Notes: a model not told the origin generated them from the sequence alone. A stretch of 64,000 bases of DNA from Selaginella tamariscina (GCA_003024785.1 PUQB01000009.1:525001-589000), one strand, 5' to 3'. Positions 25,621-37,343 are shown, counted from the first letter of the stretch. Numbers and translations: made by a program.

Positions 25621-27731
25621 ATGAACACTTTACATATTGCGTATGTGTGTAGCATGGAATTAGAGAGAGCTATAGATTGGTTACACACAAGAAAGTCAGT
25701 GGACTCAGCAGTTTACTCTGAGCTTCTAAAGAAATGTGGTGATGCAAACACACTTGTCCAAGGCAGGCGCGTACACGAACACATTACAGAGTCTGGTCGC
25801 GAACATGAGACGTACATAGGCAACTGCATGATTGAGATGTACGGGAAATGTGCTAGACCAGATCTAGCTAGGCGGGCATTCGAGGGCATACTCGAGCGCA
25901 ATGTGTTCTCATGGAACCTGATGATTGCAGCTTTTGCCCGCACTGGGCATGTGATGGAGGCATTCAGAGTGGTCAGAGAGCTCGACTTGGAGGGCGTAAA
26001 GCCGACTAGGGTTACATTTCTGGCCACCTTAGACTGCTGCAGGAGGTCTAAAGAGCTCAATATCGGTCTTCAGATACACTCTCGCGCTTCAGAGACTGGA
26101 GTTGCTTCACATCTAGTGGTCTCTACTGCCCTTGTTAACATGTATGGTAGGTGTTCACCGAGCACGGAGGCTGCTTGCAAAGTTTTCTACGCGATGGAGT
26201 CCAAGGTATATATCACTCACACACACGCACCACACACACACACACATGGTATTCCTCAGGACGTGGTTGCGTGGAATACGATGATGGTTGTGCACTCACA
26301 AAAGGGGGAGTGTGAGGAAGCAGTGAGAATATACCAACAAATGCTTCTCGAGGGTTGGAAGCCTGATAAATACGTACTGAGTACTGCAGTATTCGCTTGT
26401 TCGAGGCGCACCCTTGCACGGGAAGGCAGGAACATACATATGCATGTGAGAGAGAGCTCTATGGAGCATCACATTCCAGTTGCAAATGCGCTCATTCACA
26501 TGTATGGAAAGCAGGGTGAGTTGGTATCTGCAAGGAGAGTGTTCGATCGAATGAATGACAAGGACATCATTTCCTGGACTTCAATACTCACTGTGTATTC
26601 CCAAGGTTTACACACATACACACATATATATATAGCGTGTGTACTACATTATTACTTCTGTAAGGTGGAGAGGGACAGGCAGCTCTCGAGCTCCTGAACA
26701 AGATGGACATGGGGAAGGTGAGGGTGGACAGATTCGGATACACGAGCATCATCGAGATTTACACAAGGTAAGGTGTGTATTAACTTCTGTTTTTATTGAC
26801 CACCGAGTTGTTAAGTTTGGGGGAGATTGACAAGGGAAGAGCCATGCACGCAAAGGCTGCCGGAGAGGGACTGAGCTCGGAAACGTCCGTAGGAAGCGCT
26901 CTGGTCAACCTGTATGGGAAATGCGGGCTTATCGAGGAGGCTGTGGAAGTGTTTGTCAAGATCAAGGACAAGGATAGATGTGCGTGGACTTCCATGCTGG
27001 GCGCATACGTACAGCACGGTTTGAGTACGGAAGCGTTTAACCTGTTCCAGAACATGGACTTGGAGGGCGTCGAAATGGACTCCATAGCGGTGATTACCGT
27101 TCTGAACGTCTGCTCCGGGAGCAACTCGTTCCGTGGGAGAGTTATACACCGAAGCATCTGCGGTACCAGGCTTGAACTGGACGATCCCGTGGTTACTGCG
27201 TTGGTCGATATGTACTCCCGCTCTGGGAGCCTGAGTCGTGCAAGAGATGTTTTCGAGAGCGCCGGAAACAAGGGAAGTTTTCTATGGAGCGCTCTGATAT
27301 CGGGATACTCTCAACACGGGGACTTGAGGACGAGTATTAAACTCTTTAGAGAGATGCAGCTGGACGGGGTAGAACCGGATTCAAGAACAGTGACTAGCGT
27401 GTTGTCGAGCTTTAGTCACGGGGGGTTTATAGACAAGGCGCTGGCGTGGTTTTCAACTGTTGTAGGATCGATGGAAGCTGCCAGCGACCACTACATGTGT
27501 ATGGTTGATCTCCTGGGGAGAGCTGGGTGCCTAGAGGACGCCGAGCGGGTACTGGAAAGTATGCCATGCAGGGCTGATTCTGTTGCGTGGACTACTCTTA
27601 TGGGGTCGTGTGTAACTCATGGAGATGTATATAGAGGGGCTAAAGCTGCTGGGTACATGCAGAATCGCGACTCTTCCTCATCAAAACCGTATGTGTCTCT
27701 CCGGAACATTTTCATTAATAATTCTAATTAG
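25621..27731 (+). CDS. PLS-type PPR protein, four exons with very short introns
   Basis: Exons 25621-26205, 26260-26605, 26665-26767 and 26816-27731 join in frame to 1950 nt (649 residues). Introns are 54, 59 and 48 nt. Another start, ATG 25654 (MELERAIDW), is possible. Motifs repeat as GRRVHEHITESG, IEMYGKCARPDLARRAFEGI, VFSWNLMIAAFARTGHVMEA, ALVNLYGKCGLIEEAVEVF and HYMCMVDLLGRAGCLEDAER. It ends with an E1-like block (ADSVAWTTLMGSCVTHGD) and stops without E2 or DYW. Such proteins act in organellar RNA metabolism, often editing, where a separate DYW partner may be needed. A near neighbour of the same class follows 96 bp downstream, suggesting tandem duplication. The frame is clean. Confidence 0.87.
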
Positions 27732-27827
27732 TAAAAATAATTTCTATGTTTGTATTGTATAATTAATTATATTAACTTTTATATACAGATTATTGACACA
27801 TATTTCTTGTTATGGTAGTTTTTAACA

Positions 27828-29752
27828 ATGGTCTCAGCGCCAAATAGAATGCAGACTTTTACGACACCGATTGACCACATTGATCACGGACTAGCAGCAG
27901 ACATCCTTCACGAATGCGCATTAACAAGAAACGTCAACGAAGGTAAACGCATTCATTCACTACTCACCGGCTCCGGCCAAGACGACGATGCGCACCTGGG
28001 AAATCTCCTCATCACCATGTACGGAAAGTGCCGCTCGGTGAGGGAAGCACGTACAGTCTTTGAGAAGCTCTCGGAGCGGAACCTCCGGTCTTGGAACGTA
28101 ATGATCTCAGCATATGCCCAGAACGGGCATCTCCAGGAGGCAACGAAGCTCTTCAAGTTAATGTGTCAGGAAGGAGAACTCCCGGACAACTTCACATTCA
28201 GCTCGGTCCTCAGTGCCTACACAAACTTACTCGAGTTCTCAGAAGGGAGAAAGCTCCACGAGCACGTTGTAGAACTCGGGTACCTGTCCGATATGTTTAT
28301 ATCCACTGCTCTTGTTAACTTCTACGGCAAGTGCGGGAGCCTTAGAGATGCTCAAGGAGTGTTCGAGGCGGCATTGAGTGAGGGTAGAAACGTTGGGCTG
28401 TGGACTGCCATGATAGCTGCATACATAGAGCAAACAATTGTCACCAAGCACTTGGTTTGTATCTCAGAATGCTCCTCGAAGGCGTCAAGCCGAACATACA
28501 GACTTACATCACTGTACTCAACGGATGTGCCATTCTTGGAGCTTCAAAGCAAGGGAAGGAGGTACACTACTGTATTAAGACACTCGGTCTGGATTCAAAC
28601 ACGGTTATCGGGACTTCCATTGTGAATATGTATGGGAAATGCAAGTCCCCGGGAGATGCAAGGCTTGTCTTCGATAAGCTAGAGAGGAAGGATCTTATAA
28701 CATGGAATGCCATGCTTGCTGCTTACATGCATCAAAGTCAAGGTAGTGAAGCTTTCAGGCTTTTCAAGAGGATGCAGCTGGAGGGTATAAAGCCGGACAA
28801 GTTCACGTTATCAACTATGGTTACAGCCCTCGAGACGCTCCCGCAGATACAGTATATTGAGTCGATTGCTAGTCAGTGTTGTATGCTTGAAAACGATGTG
28901 TTCCTGGCAAATGCACTGGTATCTACGTACGGGAAGAACAGGTGTATCGATGGTGCGAGGCGTGTGTTTAATTCGATGCAGATTCGGGACTTTATCTCAT
29001 GGACTTCCGTCATCGGAGCACATGTGGAGAACGGGTTATACCAGGAAGCTCTTGTGTTGTTCTATCAGATGAACCAGGAAGGTTTCAAGGCGAATGAGGT
29101 GACACTTGTGAGTGCACTCGATGCATGCCAGAGTCTGGGAGATCTCAAACAAGGGAGGGCTGTACACGCGGCTATAGAAGGCATTCGCATGGACTTCATA
29201 CTGGGGACTGCAATTGTGAACATGTATGGGAGATGCGGGTGCTTAGAGAGTGCAAGGGATGTGTTCGAGACGATGCATGAGACCGATATCGTGACATGGA
29301 CCTCGATAATAGGCTCTCATGCACACCACGGGAATAGAGAAGTAGCCATGGAGATGTTCCAGAGGATGGAGCTTGAAGGTCTCACTCCCACTGCTGTCAC
29401 GTTCATTATATTCATCAACGCTTGCAGTCACGCGGGGTTTGTCGATGAAGCTCTCATGTACTTCGCGTCGATGACTAACGACTATGGGATTCTTCCTGAG
29501 GCACAGCACTGTCTTTGTATTATTGATCTGCTTGCTAGATCGGGTCGGCTCGAGGACGCCGAGGTGTTTATTGAGAGGATGCCGTTTAAGCCGGACGCTG
29601 TCGCTTGGACGACTCTCCTTGCCGCTTGTAGAGTTACTGGGGAGATGCACAGAGGAGACAAGGCTGCCAAGGACCTGTTTGCTAGCGAAGGCAGCCCTGG
29701 AGACGGGGGTGCTTATGTCATGGTTGAGAGTACTCTAAGTGGCAACGCTTGA
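27828..29752 (+). CDS. PLS-type PPR protein, intronless, one apparent frameshift
   Basis: Starts ATG 27828 and ends TGA 29752, about 641 residues if the frame break is bridged. PLS repeats include EGKRIHSLLTGSGQDDDAHL, ITMYGKCRSVREARTVFEKL, AMLAAYMHQSQGSEAFRLF, IVNMYGRCGCLESARDVF and the terminal INACSHAGFVDEALMYFASM. An E1-like end reads PDAVAWTTLLAACRVTGEMH; no DYW. The break is at 28432-28434, where one A appears missing from an AAA run between IAAYIEQ and NCHQALGLYL. Both sides are strong PPR sequence. It is paired in tandem with the preceding PPR gene and probably organelle-targeted. An alternative is a recent pseudogene with a single lesion. Confidence 0.82.
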
Positions 29753-30076
29753 CAAATGGTATGTGTATATGTATACTGTCAAACTAACAAATGGTTTTTA
29801 TAACGAGTTCTCTGTTCGACGATCGTTTATTAGTTATGTGGTCCTTATCCGACCGGTCTTTCATGTCTCCGTGTTAGAGAGGGACCACATGTCTTTAATT
29901 TTTCACGTTCATCCGGTCCTCCGGTTCCCCATTTATACAAAAAGATCCATCCGGTCTTCCATAAACAGGACCACGGTGCAGGTTGAAGGGTTTAAGGAGG
30001 GTTTTAACTATATATGTATATATATACACGTACATGTAGCTTACACTTGATAGGCAGAGAAACAATTATAAGCAGC

Positions 30077-30641
30077 TTAACAATCATCCAATGATGTGCA
30101 GTCCCAATGATCATTACATCCATGGCCTCCTCCAGGTGGGCATAAAACCAGATTCTTAATCATGATAATGACACTGTTACATGGTGGTGGTGGTGGAGGA
30201 GGCGGTGGAGGCGGAGGCGGAGGAGGTGGAGGCGGAGGCGGTGGAGGAGGAGGAGGAGGAGGAGGCGGAGGCGGTGGTGGTGGTGGTGGAGGTGCTATTT
30301 CCTCTATAGACACTACATCTATGAACTTCCTCTTCTCCTCTATCGCCACCAAGATATCATTCACTTGGAAATCCCCAACTATGGTAGCAAGCGGGCAATT
30401 GGGGTTGCTTATCTCCATCGTCTCGACGCCTGTGGAAGAACAAGATCTACATTCTCTCGAGATACTATGATTTCCAAATTACCTTTCACTTCGCAGATCC
30501 GCTTGAAGATCTTCTCGTAGCAATTGTTACACGACATATTGAACCTCAGGACCATCTGAAATATATGTGCACAGTTAGAGAGAGAATATACGTACAATGT
30601 AGGATACCCAAAAGCCGAATCTGTACCTTTCTTCTTCCCAT
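30077..30641 (-). CDS. HMA-domain protein with ~40-residue polyproline tract (HIPP-like)
   Basis: Exons 30641-30627 (15 nt, MGRRK), 30555-30483 (73 nt) and 30429-30077 give 146 residues in frame. A heavy-metal-associated fold starts MVLRFNMSCNNCYEKIFKRI, with the metal-type CxxC in MSCNNC, and continues GDFQVNDILVAIEEKRKF. Then comes an uninterrupted run of about 40 prolines, and a tail IIMIKNLVLCPPGGGHGCND ending in Cys-rich sequence. The N-terminal layout resembles plant HIPP/HPP metal-binding proteins, but those usually end in an isoprenylation CaaX box, absent here. The paralogue at 31287-31988 has identical intron positions and the same tail. Likely a metal or protein-interaction module; exact role unknown. 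Confidence 0.8.
30182..30291. repeat. GGN trinucleotide repeat encoding polyproline
   Basis: Uninterrupted GGT/GGA/GGC triplets on the + strand, read as CCN proline codons by the HMA gene on the - strand. Codon mixing rather than one pure triplet suggests the tract is selected at protein level. Confidence 0.85.
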
Positions 30642-31286
30642 ATTGGAGGAAGGAAGGTAGAGAAAGATCTGTGTTCTTCAGTTCAGTCGTCAGAGGCCTC
30701 CCATGTGTTCAGTGTTTTTTTGAGGATAGAATTTTTTTTATCTGTTTATTGATAAACAGCTGTGTAAAGAGGGCACGTCTGTCTTTACTCTAGCCGGTCA
30801 ACGAGAGTTGACCTATGGTTGACAATTTTTGACCCAGTTAAGACTGGGTTTTGGGTTGTTTTATGTCTTGCCACATGGATCAGAACAAACGAAAAATCGT
30901 ATCCTCTGGTAGAGTACCTTAAAGCAGTTGCAAGTTGCTTATACACACCTTTATATATACGTAGACACGTGAATACGTATTGTGTATCCAATAGAAAAAG
31001 ATAAGCACTGTTGCAAAGCAAGTGAGCTTTTCTTATTTTTATATATTATAAAGATAAGTACTGTTAGCCTTTCACTCCTGGGCAACTTTTAACACGTGCC
31101 TATCTCTATAGTGTGTCTATACGATGTATATATGTATACCGTATGTATATCTTATACACGCGCATGCACACGCATAAGATAGGATACAGCTGGGAATATA
31201 TTGGGGAGACTTTATTCTCTCTCATAGTCAAAAGAACAGATGAGCACTCATATATTGGACAATATTATTTACCATTGTGTCCATGT

Positions 31287-31988
31287 TTAGCAACAGCTAT
31301 CACATGAGCAGCGATTACAGCCGTGTCTGCTGCTGCCACCACTGGGGCATATCACGAGATTCTTGATACTGATAACAAGGCTGCTTCCTTTGCCGAAGAT
31401 AACATCCGGGAACTTGGATGGGAAGTGCTTCACGCCGGATGTGCTGACTACTATACAGTTGTTATCGTCCGGCGGCTCAACCACGACCGGTGGTGTCTCT
31501 GCAGGTGGTGCAGCCGGCGGCTCAAGCTGGTGGTTCCTCTGGTTTGGTCTCTTCCTGTGGTGCTGGTGGCTCCTCTGGCTTGCTCTCTTCAGGGGCCGGG
31601 GGCGGTTCCTCGGGCTGTGCAGGTGGCTCTTCTGGTTTGGTCTCCGGTTCCGGAGGCGGGATCTCCTCGACAGACTCAACAATGATGCACTTCTTCTTTC
31701 TCTCGATCGCCTTGAGGATATCTTCCACCTGCATATCACCGAAGATCACGAAATGTGGGCAGTCCTGGCCTACAATCTCCACCTTCTGCACTCCTGTAAC
31801 ACATGTGTTAACATAAGTTCTATAGACAATACATATATATAATACCTTTGACTTCGTGGATCTGTCTTACTAACTTATCAATGCATTTCCGACACGAGAT
31901 GTTCACTTTGAGAGTCACCTGCAGGAGGGAAACAAGTGTTAAACTATATATGTGCAGGAGCTTTTAATGCTACCTTCCGTGTCGCCAT
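31287..31988 (-). CDS. HMA-domain protein with Pro/Glu repeats, tandem paralogue
   Basis: Exons 31988-31974 (15 nt, MATRK), 31918-31846 (73 nt) and 31793-31287; exon sizes 1 and 2 equal those of the paralogue at 30077. The HMA part reads VTLKVNISCRKCIDKLVRQI with CxxC, then VEIVGQDCPHFVIFGDMQVE and DILKAIERKKKCI. A Pro/Glu repeat region (KPEEPPAPQEE-type) replaces the pure polyproline. The tail ISIKNLVICPSGGSSRHGCN plus CSCDSCC matches the sister gene. Total length is one base over a multiple of three: after PEEPPA the frame must slip by one (near 31521-31526) to reach the conserved tail, about 197 residues. Same caveat on sequence accuracy. Putative metallochaperone-like protein without CaaX. 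Confidence 0.75.
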
Positions 31989-32403
31989 CTCTGCTGAAAG
32001 CCTGTGTGGATTGCGTTTTTCTCTCTCTGCTTTTTATATTGATTGCTGCATGATGTGTGTTCGATTCCCTTGGCCTACCCTATTCGGGAAAAGAGGTGCT
32101 CTAGTACATGGAAAGAAGCATCTAGGGGACCAGTGGTCAACCCGTTTTGACTAGGTTTGACCTCTCATCAACCAGGTTTTGGGAAATGATATTGTATTGT
32201 ATGTATAGTGGAAATGTATATGGTGGTCCCGCCATGGAATTGTTTTCTGCAGAAACAGAAGATGTATGCATAATCATAGAGGTAGACAAAACAAACCGAC
32301 ACTGCCCTTTAAAGTTGCAGTATCGCTATCTGTACAAACAAAAGCAGATGACGACTGAATATATTCGAGTACGGGAAAAAAAATTACAATTCATTGCATC
32401 TAT

Positions 32404-32476
32404 GGGGGTGTAGCTCAGATGGTAGAGCGATCGCTTTGCATGCGATAGGTAAGGGGATCGATGCCCCTCACCTCCA
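32404..32476 (+). tRNA. tRNA-Ala (anticodon TGC)
   Basis: 73-nt cloverleaf: acceptor GGGGGTG with CACCTCC (one G-U), D-arm GCTC/GAGC, anticodon stem ATCGC/GCGAT with loop TTTGCAT (anticodon TGC), variable AGGTA, T-stem AGGGG/CCCCT, discriminator A. It resembles the plant nuclear tRNA-Ala(UGC). The T-loop reads ATCGATG, so the near-universal T54 is A. There is no intron, and CCA is not encoded. A T-rich stretch (TTTTTATTGTTCTTTT) follows and may serve as a Pol III terminator. Confidence 0.92.
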
Positions 32477-32489
32477 ATTTTTATTGTTC

Positions 32490-32626
32490 TTTTAGGGTTT
32501 TCGTACATGTGTACGTTAAATTCCGTAAAAAGAGAATATTTTAGGAATTTTCACATCTTAAACAGAAACCGTACTAGTGTTTTGTACATACAGAGACCGT
32601 ACGTTGCGTCTCTGTTTTAGGGTTTT
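32490..32626 (+). promoter_or_regulatory. Two telo-boxes upstream of bL20
   Basis: TTTTAGGGTTTTC at 32490-32502 and GTTTTAGGGTTTTT at 32613-32626, 37-170 bp before the start codon. This is the usual setting of telo-boxes in plant ribosomal-protein promoters. Confidence 0.5.
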
Positions 32627-32662
32627 TGATATCCCGTTATCCACATTTTTTATGTGGCGAAG

Positions 32663-33169
32663 ATGCTAAGCTCGGCCTTGTGCGTGACGCGTTCGTCCTT
32701 CACATATGGCGATGGCTTGGAGCGCCTCAGGCTGCGGAGCGCAGGCATAAGTAGCAATCCTCGGAGGTACGTAGTCATCAAATTCTCTAGATGCGCCGGG
32801 GGAGCGAAGCGCAGCAAGGAATTGGAAGACCTGAAGATCCTGCGCAGACGGACGAGCACAGAAAAGAAGACGGAGAGTTCTGAATCGGGCGAGGTGAGTG
32901 TTGTTGAGGATCCTAAATCCGCGAGGAGGACCGTGGGCAACACCAGCAGGCCATACATTGTCCCTCCCAGACGTGTGCGGAGCAAGGAGATGGTGTTGAA
33001 GCTTGCTAAGGGGTTTAGGGGGAACAAGAACATCAGGATTGCTCGTGGGCGTGTCAGGAGGGCGCTTGAGTATGCTTATAGAGATAGGCGTACCAGGAAG
33101 AGGGATTTCCGCAGGCTATGGATCACCAGAATCAATGCTGCTGCCCGACTTCATGGGTAAGCAATCTGC

Positions 33170-33203
<34 letters not shown>

Positions 33204-33264
33204 CATATACCTCAACCTTGTTAACCATGGTTTCTTGTTTCTTTAAGTGTGTAGTCGTGCATGG

Positions 33265-33339
<75 letters not shown>

Positions 33340-33650
33340 CGAACTTTCAAAAAGCACAATATATATACCTCAACTTTGTTAACTATCTATTTATTTAAAC
33401 ATGGATATGATTGCTTGTTGTGTATCTAAATCACACGCACACACACGCACACACACGCACACCTGAAACGTGGTCTTTGCAGCTATCGTATGTCGAGTTC
33501 ATACACGGGCTCAACTTACAGAAAGTGGAGGTAAACCGCAAGGCTCTAGCTCAAATCGCAGTGTTGGATTCAGAAGGGTTCAAGAAGGTTGCAGAACTCA
33601 CTAAACAGTTCAAAGAAGGCCTGAAAGTCGAGACTTCTAACACATTGTAG
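32663..33650 (+). CDS. Organellar ribosomal protein bL20, nuclear-encoded
   Basis: Exons 32663-33156 and 33483-33650. The bacterial-type L20 core is clear: [40 protein letters not shown] and [12 protein letters not shown], then in exon 2 [21 protein letters not shown]20 binds 23S rRNA early in large-subunit assembly. A long basic N-terminal extension precedes the core and could be a mitochondrial or plastid targeting region; which organelle cannot be decided. The exon join is one base out of frame: a fourth G in the GGG at the donor (33155-33157) would make it perfect. The intron holds two TG/GA microsatellites. The upstream in-frame GTG at 32654 was rejected in favour of ATG 32663. Confidence 0.87.
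33264..33336. repeat. TG/GA compound microsatellite in the bL20 intron
   Basis: About 19 TG units followed by about 14 GA units inside the bL20 intron. Confidence 0.9.
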
Positions 33651-33754
33651 TGCGCCCCTCTCTCCTGGTACTGTATTTGATGAACATATATATATATTTC
33701 CAACAGGGATATATTACTTGCTTATGTAGATTCTCTCTCTCTCTCTCTCTCTCG

Positions 33755-35938
33755 TCAAGGTATCCTGTTCATATTGTTTTGATCTCTCCAAGGCCCTTGG
33801 AGAGCTGTGCATACAACCGTGTCCGGTTCAAATGGCATACTTTTAACAATAGATAGTGCTTCTTCCTGCCTGTTAGCTCTATAACATGTCAACTACGCAA
33901 GCATAGTGGTCACTTGTTACACGAATACCATGCTTTGCCATCAGTTGAAAATACTTCTTTCCCTCCTCTATCATCCCTCCATGGCTACAAGCCGTAAGAA
34001 GTAAGATGAATGTGATGCCATCCATTTGAATGCCAGCCTCCTGCATACATGTTACCAGATTAACCACTCGAGATGTGTCCCCAAGTGAAGCATAACCTGT
34101 TATTAGAGCATTCCAAGTCACTGTATCCCTCAAGTGCATCATGCTAAACACATGTTCAGCAGCTACCATGTTACCACATTTTGCATACATATCCACTAAA
34201 CAAGTCGCTACCATTTGGTTCTCACCCAATGCAACCTTGCAAATCTGACTATGAATCCCGTTTCCGAATTTAAGTCCCCCACAACCCCACATGCCTTTAG
34301 TGCTGCAACAACTGTATCAAATCCGGTTCACAGTTCTTGTTAATGATTAAATCCATGGCCACCAAGCTTTCCCCATTCTCCACGTATCCAAGTATCAGAT
34401 TAGTCCATGAAATAACATTAGTTTCCATCACGTTCTCGAATACCACCTGAGCATGTTGCATACTTCTGCACTTCCCATATACATCCACCAACGTGTTCGC
34501 TAACATAATGTCTCTCTCAAATCCAAATCTCAGTGCTTGTCTATGAACTGACATTATCTTCTCTAAGCTCTTCTCAGTAACACATGCCTTGAGTACTGCA
34601 ACAAACGTAACGGAGTTTGCTTCACAGTCCATACTCGCAAACAAGTCCAGTGCCACTAGGCTCTCCCCATTCTCCACATATCCAAGCATAAGACTGTTCC
34701 AGGAAACGATGTTTACAGATTTCACCTTGTCAAAAACAGCCCTGGCAAGATCCATGCACTTAGATTTACTATAGAAATCTACAAGAGTGTTTTCTACAAA
34801 CGCATCTGTGTCAAGTCCGAGTTCCCTGGCTTGCTTATGAATGGCCATTCCCGTCTCTAAGTCACTGGAACACCTTGAGTACCGCCACAAACGTAGCAGG
34901 GTCGGGTTTACAGTCCATACTCGTGAATAACTCTAGAGACACCGAGCTTTCCCCATTCTCCACGTATCCATGTAGGAGAGTATTCCATAAGACAACATCC
35001 CGGCTGGGCAAGCTATCGAAAAGACTCCGTGAATCCGACATGCTCCCGCATTTACTATACATATCCATCAGCTTGCTCGCTACAAAGAGCCCTGTATGAA
35101 ACCCCATATCCTTCGCTTGCTTATGAATGGCCATGCCAGTTTCTAAATCCCCAAAAGCCTTGAGTGCAGCTACAAACGTAACAGGGTCTGGTTCACAACT
35201 CACGCTCCTGAGAAGCTCTGTAGCTGCAAATGCCTGTCCATTCTCCACGTATCCAAGAACGAGTGCAGTGAAGGAGACAGCATCCGGATGGGAGATACCA
35301 TCAAAAGCAACGCGGGCGTAGAACACGCTCCCGCACTTGACGTACATGTCCACCACGGTGTTTGCCAGAAACATGTAATGCTCGTACCCGTACTCTCTCG
35401 CTAGTCGATGAACAGCCATGCCTTTCTCTAAACAAACGTGCTTCTCCACCTGCTTCCCAGTAGTTAAGCTTGTACATGCCTTGAGAGCTGCTACAAAGGT
35501 TAGGCAATTTGGTTGGCAGTCTACGAGCTGGAACAAGTCTAGAGCTACCAAGTTTTCCCATTGTTTACGTACCCGAAGATGAGACTGTTCCATGAAACGA
35601 CACACTTGCGAGTAACGTTGTTGAACACAGCGTGTGCGTGATGCATGCTCCCGCATTTGCTATACATTGCTATGAGGGCCGTATATACGTATTCGTTTGT
35701 GTGGCAGAGTGCATGTGAGTGCAGTGTCTTCGCTAGTTCTAAGTCTCCTTTCTTACCACACTGCTTTAGTGCGGAAATCAATGCCAGAACACTCTTTTCA
35801 TTGCCTTGTAGAGTTGGTTGTTTGTTGCACTGCTACACATGCAAAAGCTGAATAATTATCTTAGAAGGTTGATGACAACTTTACCTTTGTATCAGACTGT
35901 TTAACCATTAAAGCTCTGAAGGAATGGCAGATCTGCAT
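33755..35938 (-). CDS. PLS-type PPR protein with multiple frame disruptions
   Basis: Exon 1 is 35938-35885 (MQICHSFRALMVKQSDTK), followed by a 52-nt intron and then 35832-33755. The product has long PPR modules of about 100 residues repeating LETGMAIHKQAKDMG, MDMYSKCGSMSDSRSLF and GYVENGES-LVALDLF, so similar to each other that recent internal duplication is likely. It ends with a VVDML block, an EEALSIVKSMPFEPDTVV block and a stop at 33755. At least five one- or two-base slips are needed: 35558-35560 (GGG run), ~34870-34880, ~34305-34315, 34257-34259 (GGG run) and ~33882-33890. PPR sequence continues cleanly after each. The density is the highest in the window, so a decaying gene is a fair alternative. 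Confidence 0.7.
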
Positions 35939-36309
35939 AACATCCGTGTGTGTGTGTGTGTGCGTGGAGAATAGCGGCTTCAAAGAAAACTGTGACGATG
36001 GTGCACACTTAAATGTCTAAAGCAAGTATATGTTGGAGTTAATACTGAATATGTTTGTTCGGGATTATAATAACATAGAATATCTACGATCCTGTACAGT
36101 GTACATACATACATACATACATACATCACACACACACACATGTGTGTGTGTGTGCGTGCGTGTTCGCTTTATATTTATTTATATCCAGTATTATCTCATA
36201 GCTTCATTCACCGTTTCACGCAAGTACAAAACACTAACTAATAAATAAATTAATAATAGTTTTATTATTAATTAACAATTTAATATTTAACAAATCATGT
36301 AGCAATGTT

Positions 36310-36520
36310 AGTTAGTTACCTCAGAATAGCCATGTTATTCCTTCTGTAAGTACGAGCTGATATAGACATTGTGAGATATTGACGTATAAGCAATAAATGT
36401 CATGTACATTCATTTATGTGTGTGCGTGTGTGTGTTTATATATGTATGCACATGTACATGTTTAATTTCAGGAGAACTCATACGATGATATGGAGAGGTT
36501 GAGTAACTTTCAATAGCTAA
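36310..36520 (+). pseudogene. Possible inverted remnant of acidic-protein exons
   Basis: At 36471-36516 a + strand segment after an AG acceptor reads ENSYDDM, matching the last exon of the acidic gene (ENSSDDM, - strand). A fragment near 36318-36350 resembles another exon of that gene. Too short to be certain. Confidence 0.3.
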
Positions 36521-36753
36521 TCGTTTTAATAATTGAGGAGAAGGGACTTGTTATTAATATACATACTGTATCTAAGTGTAGATCTAAATGTATACGAATC
36601 ATACGCGTGTGTGTGTATGTGTGTACGTATGTATATGGTGTGTGTGAGAGAGAGAGAGAGAAGCTCAAACGTGAGTTTCAGTCCTATAGACATCACATTA
36701 ATTATAACATATATGCATAGTCAACTTACATCCTGTTGACGTGTTTCATCATC

Positions 36754-37300
36754 TTAATGCATGTATGCAGCTTGATAAGGCTGCGGAGGTGGAAGCCCAG
36801 GAGCAAGCTGATAATTACTGTACGATGCCGATTGCGTACCATACAGATTACCAGAACCATACACCGCAGTCTCCACTGAGTAAAGATATGGGCTCCCCGG
36901 AGTCCTGCTTCTAGCTATAAAGAACTCATAGTATTACACACTCCTTCCCTCACACACACGCACACACATACGCATGCACGCATGTGATACAAATAGTACT
37001 GCTCCTGGTGATGGATACGTAGAATATCTCCTTGTATCGTACGGTGTTTGTGGATTCATGCTATACGGAGATATGGGAACACCTGAGAATAATAGGAACT
37101 AACCAAATGATAATAACAATAATAAGAATAGGTGCGTGCGTGCGTGCGAGGGTGGTGGGTGCGCGCGTGTGTGTGTGATATAGTTATCATAGTCACCGTT
37201 GTAAACTTGATTGATCAGAAGGCCTATAAAAGTTCCTATCATAGCCTGTATTTCGTGCACGCTTCGACTGGCCTTTAACTGCACCACCTGTTTAAAAGAC

Positions 37301-37343
<43 letters not shown>

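Noticed and set aside
30162-30470. Polyglycine frame on the + strand
   Set aside because: It is the complement of the polyproline tract of the HMA gene, whose exon structure and paralogue support the - strand.
31323-31842. Trp/Leu/Gly-rich frames on the + strand
   Set aside because: Antisense shadows of the Pro/Glu repeat in the second HMA gene.
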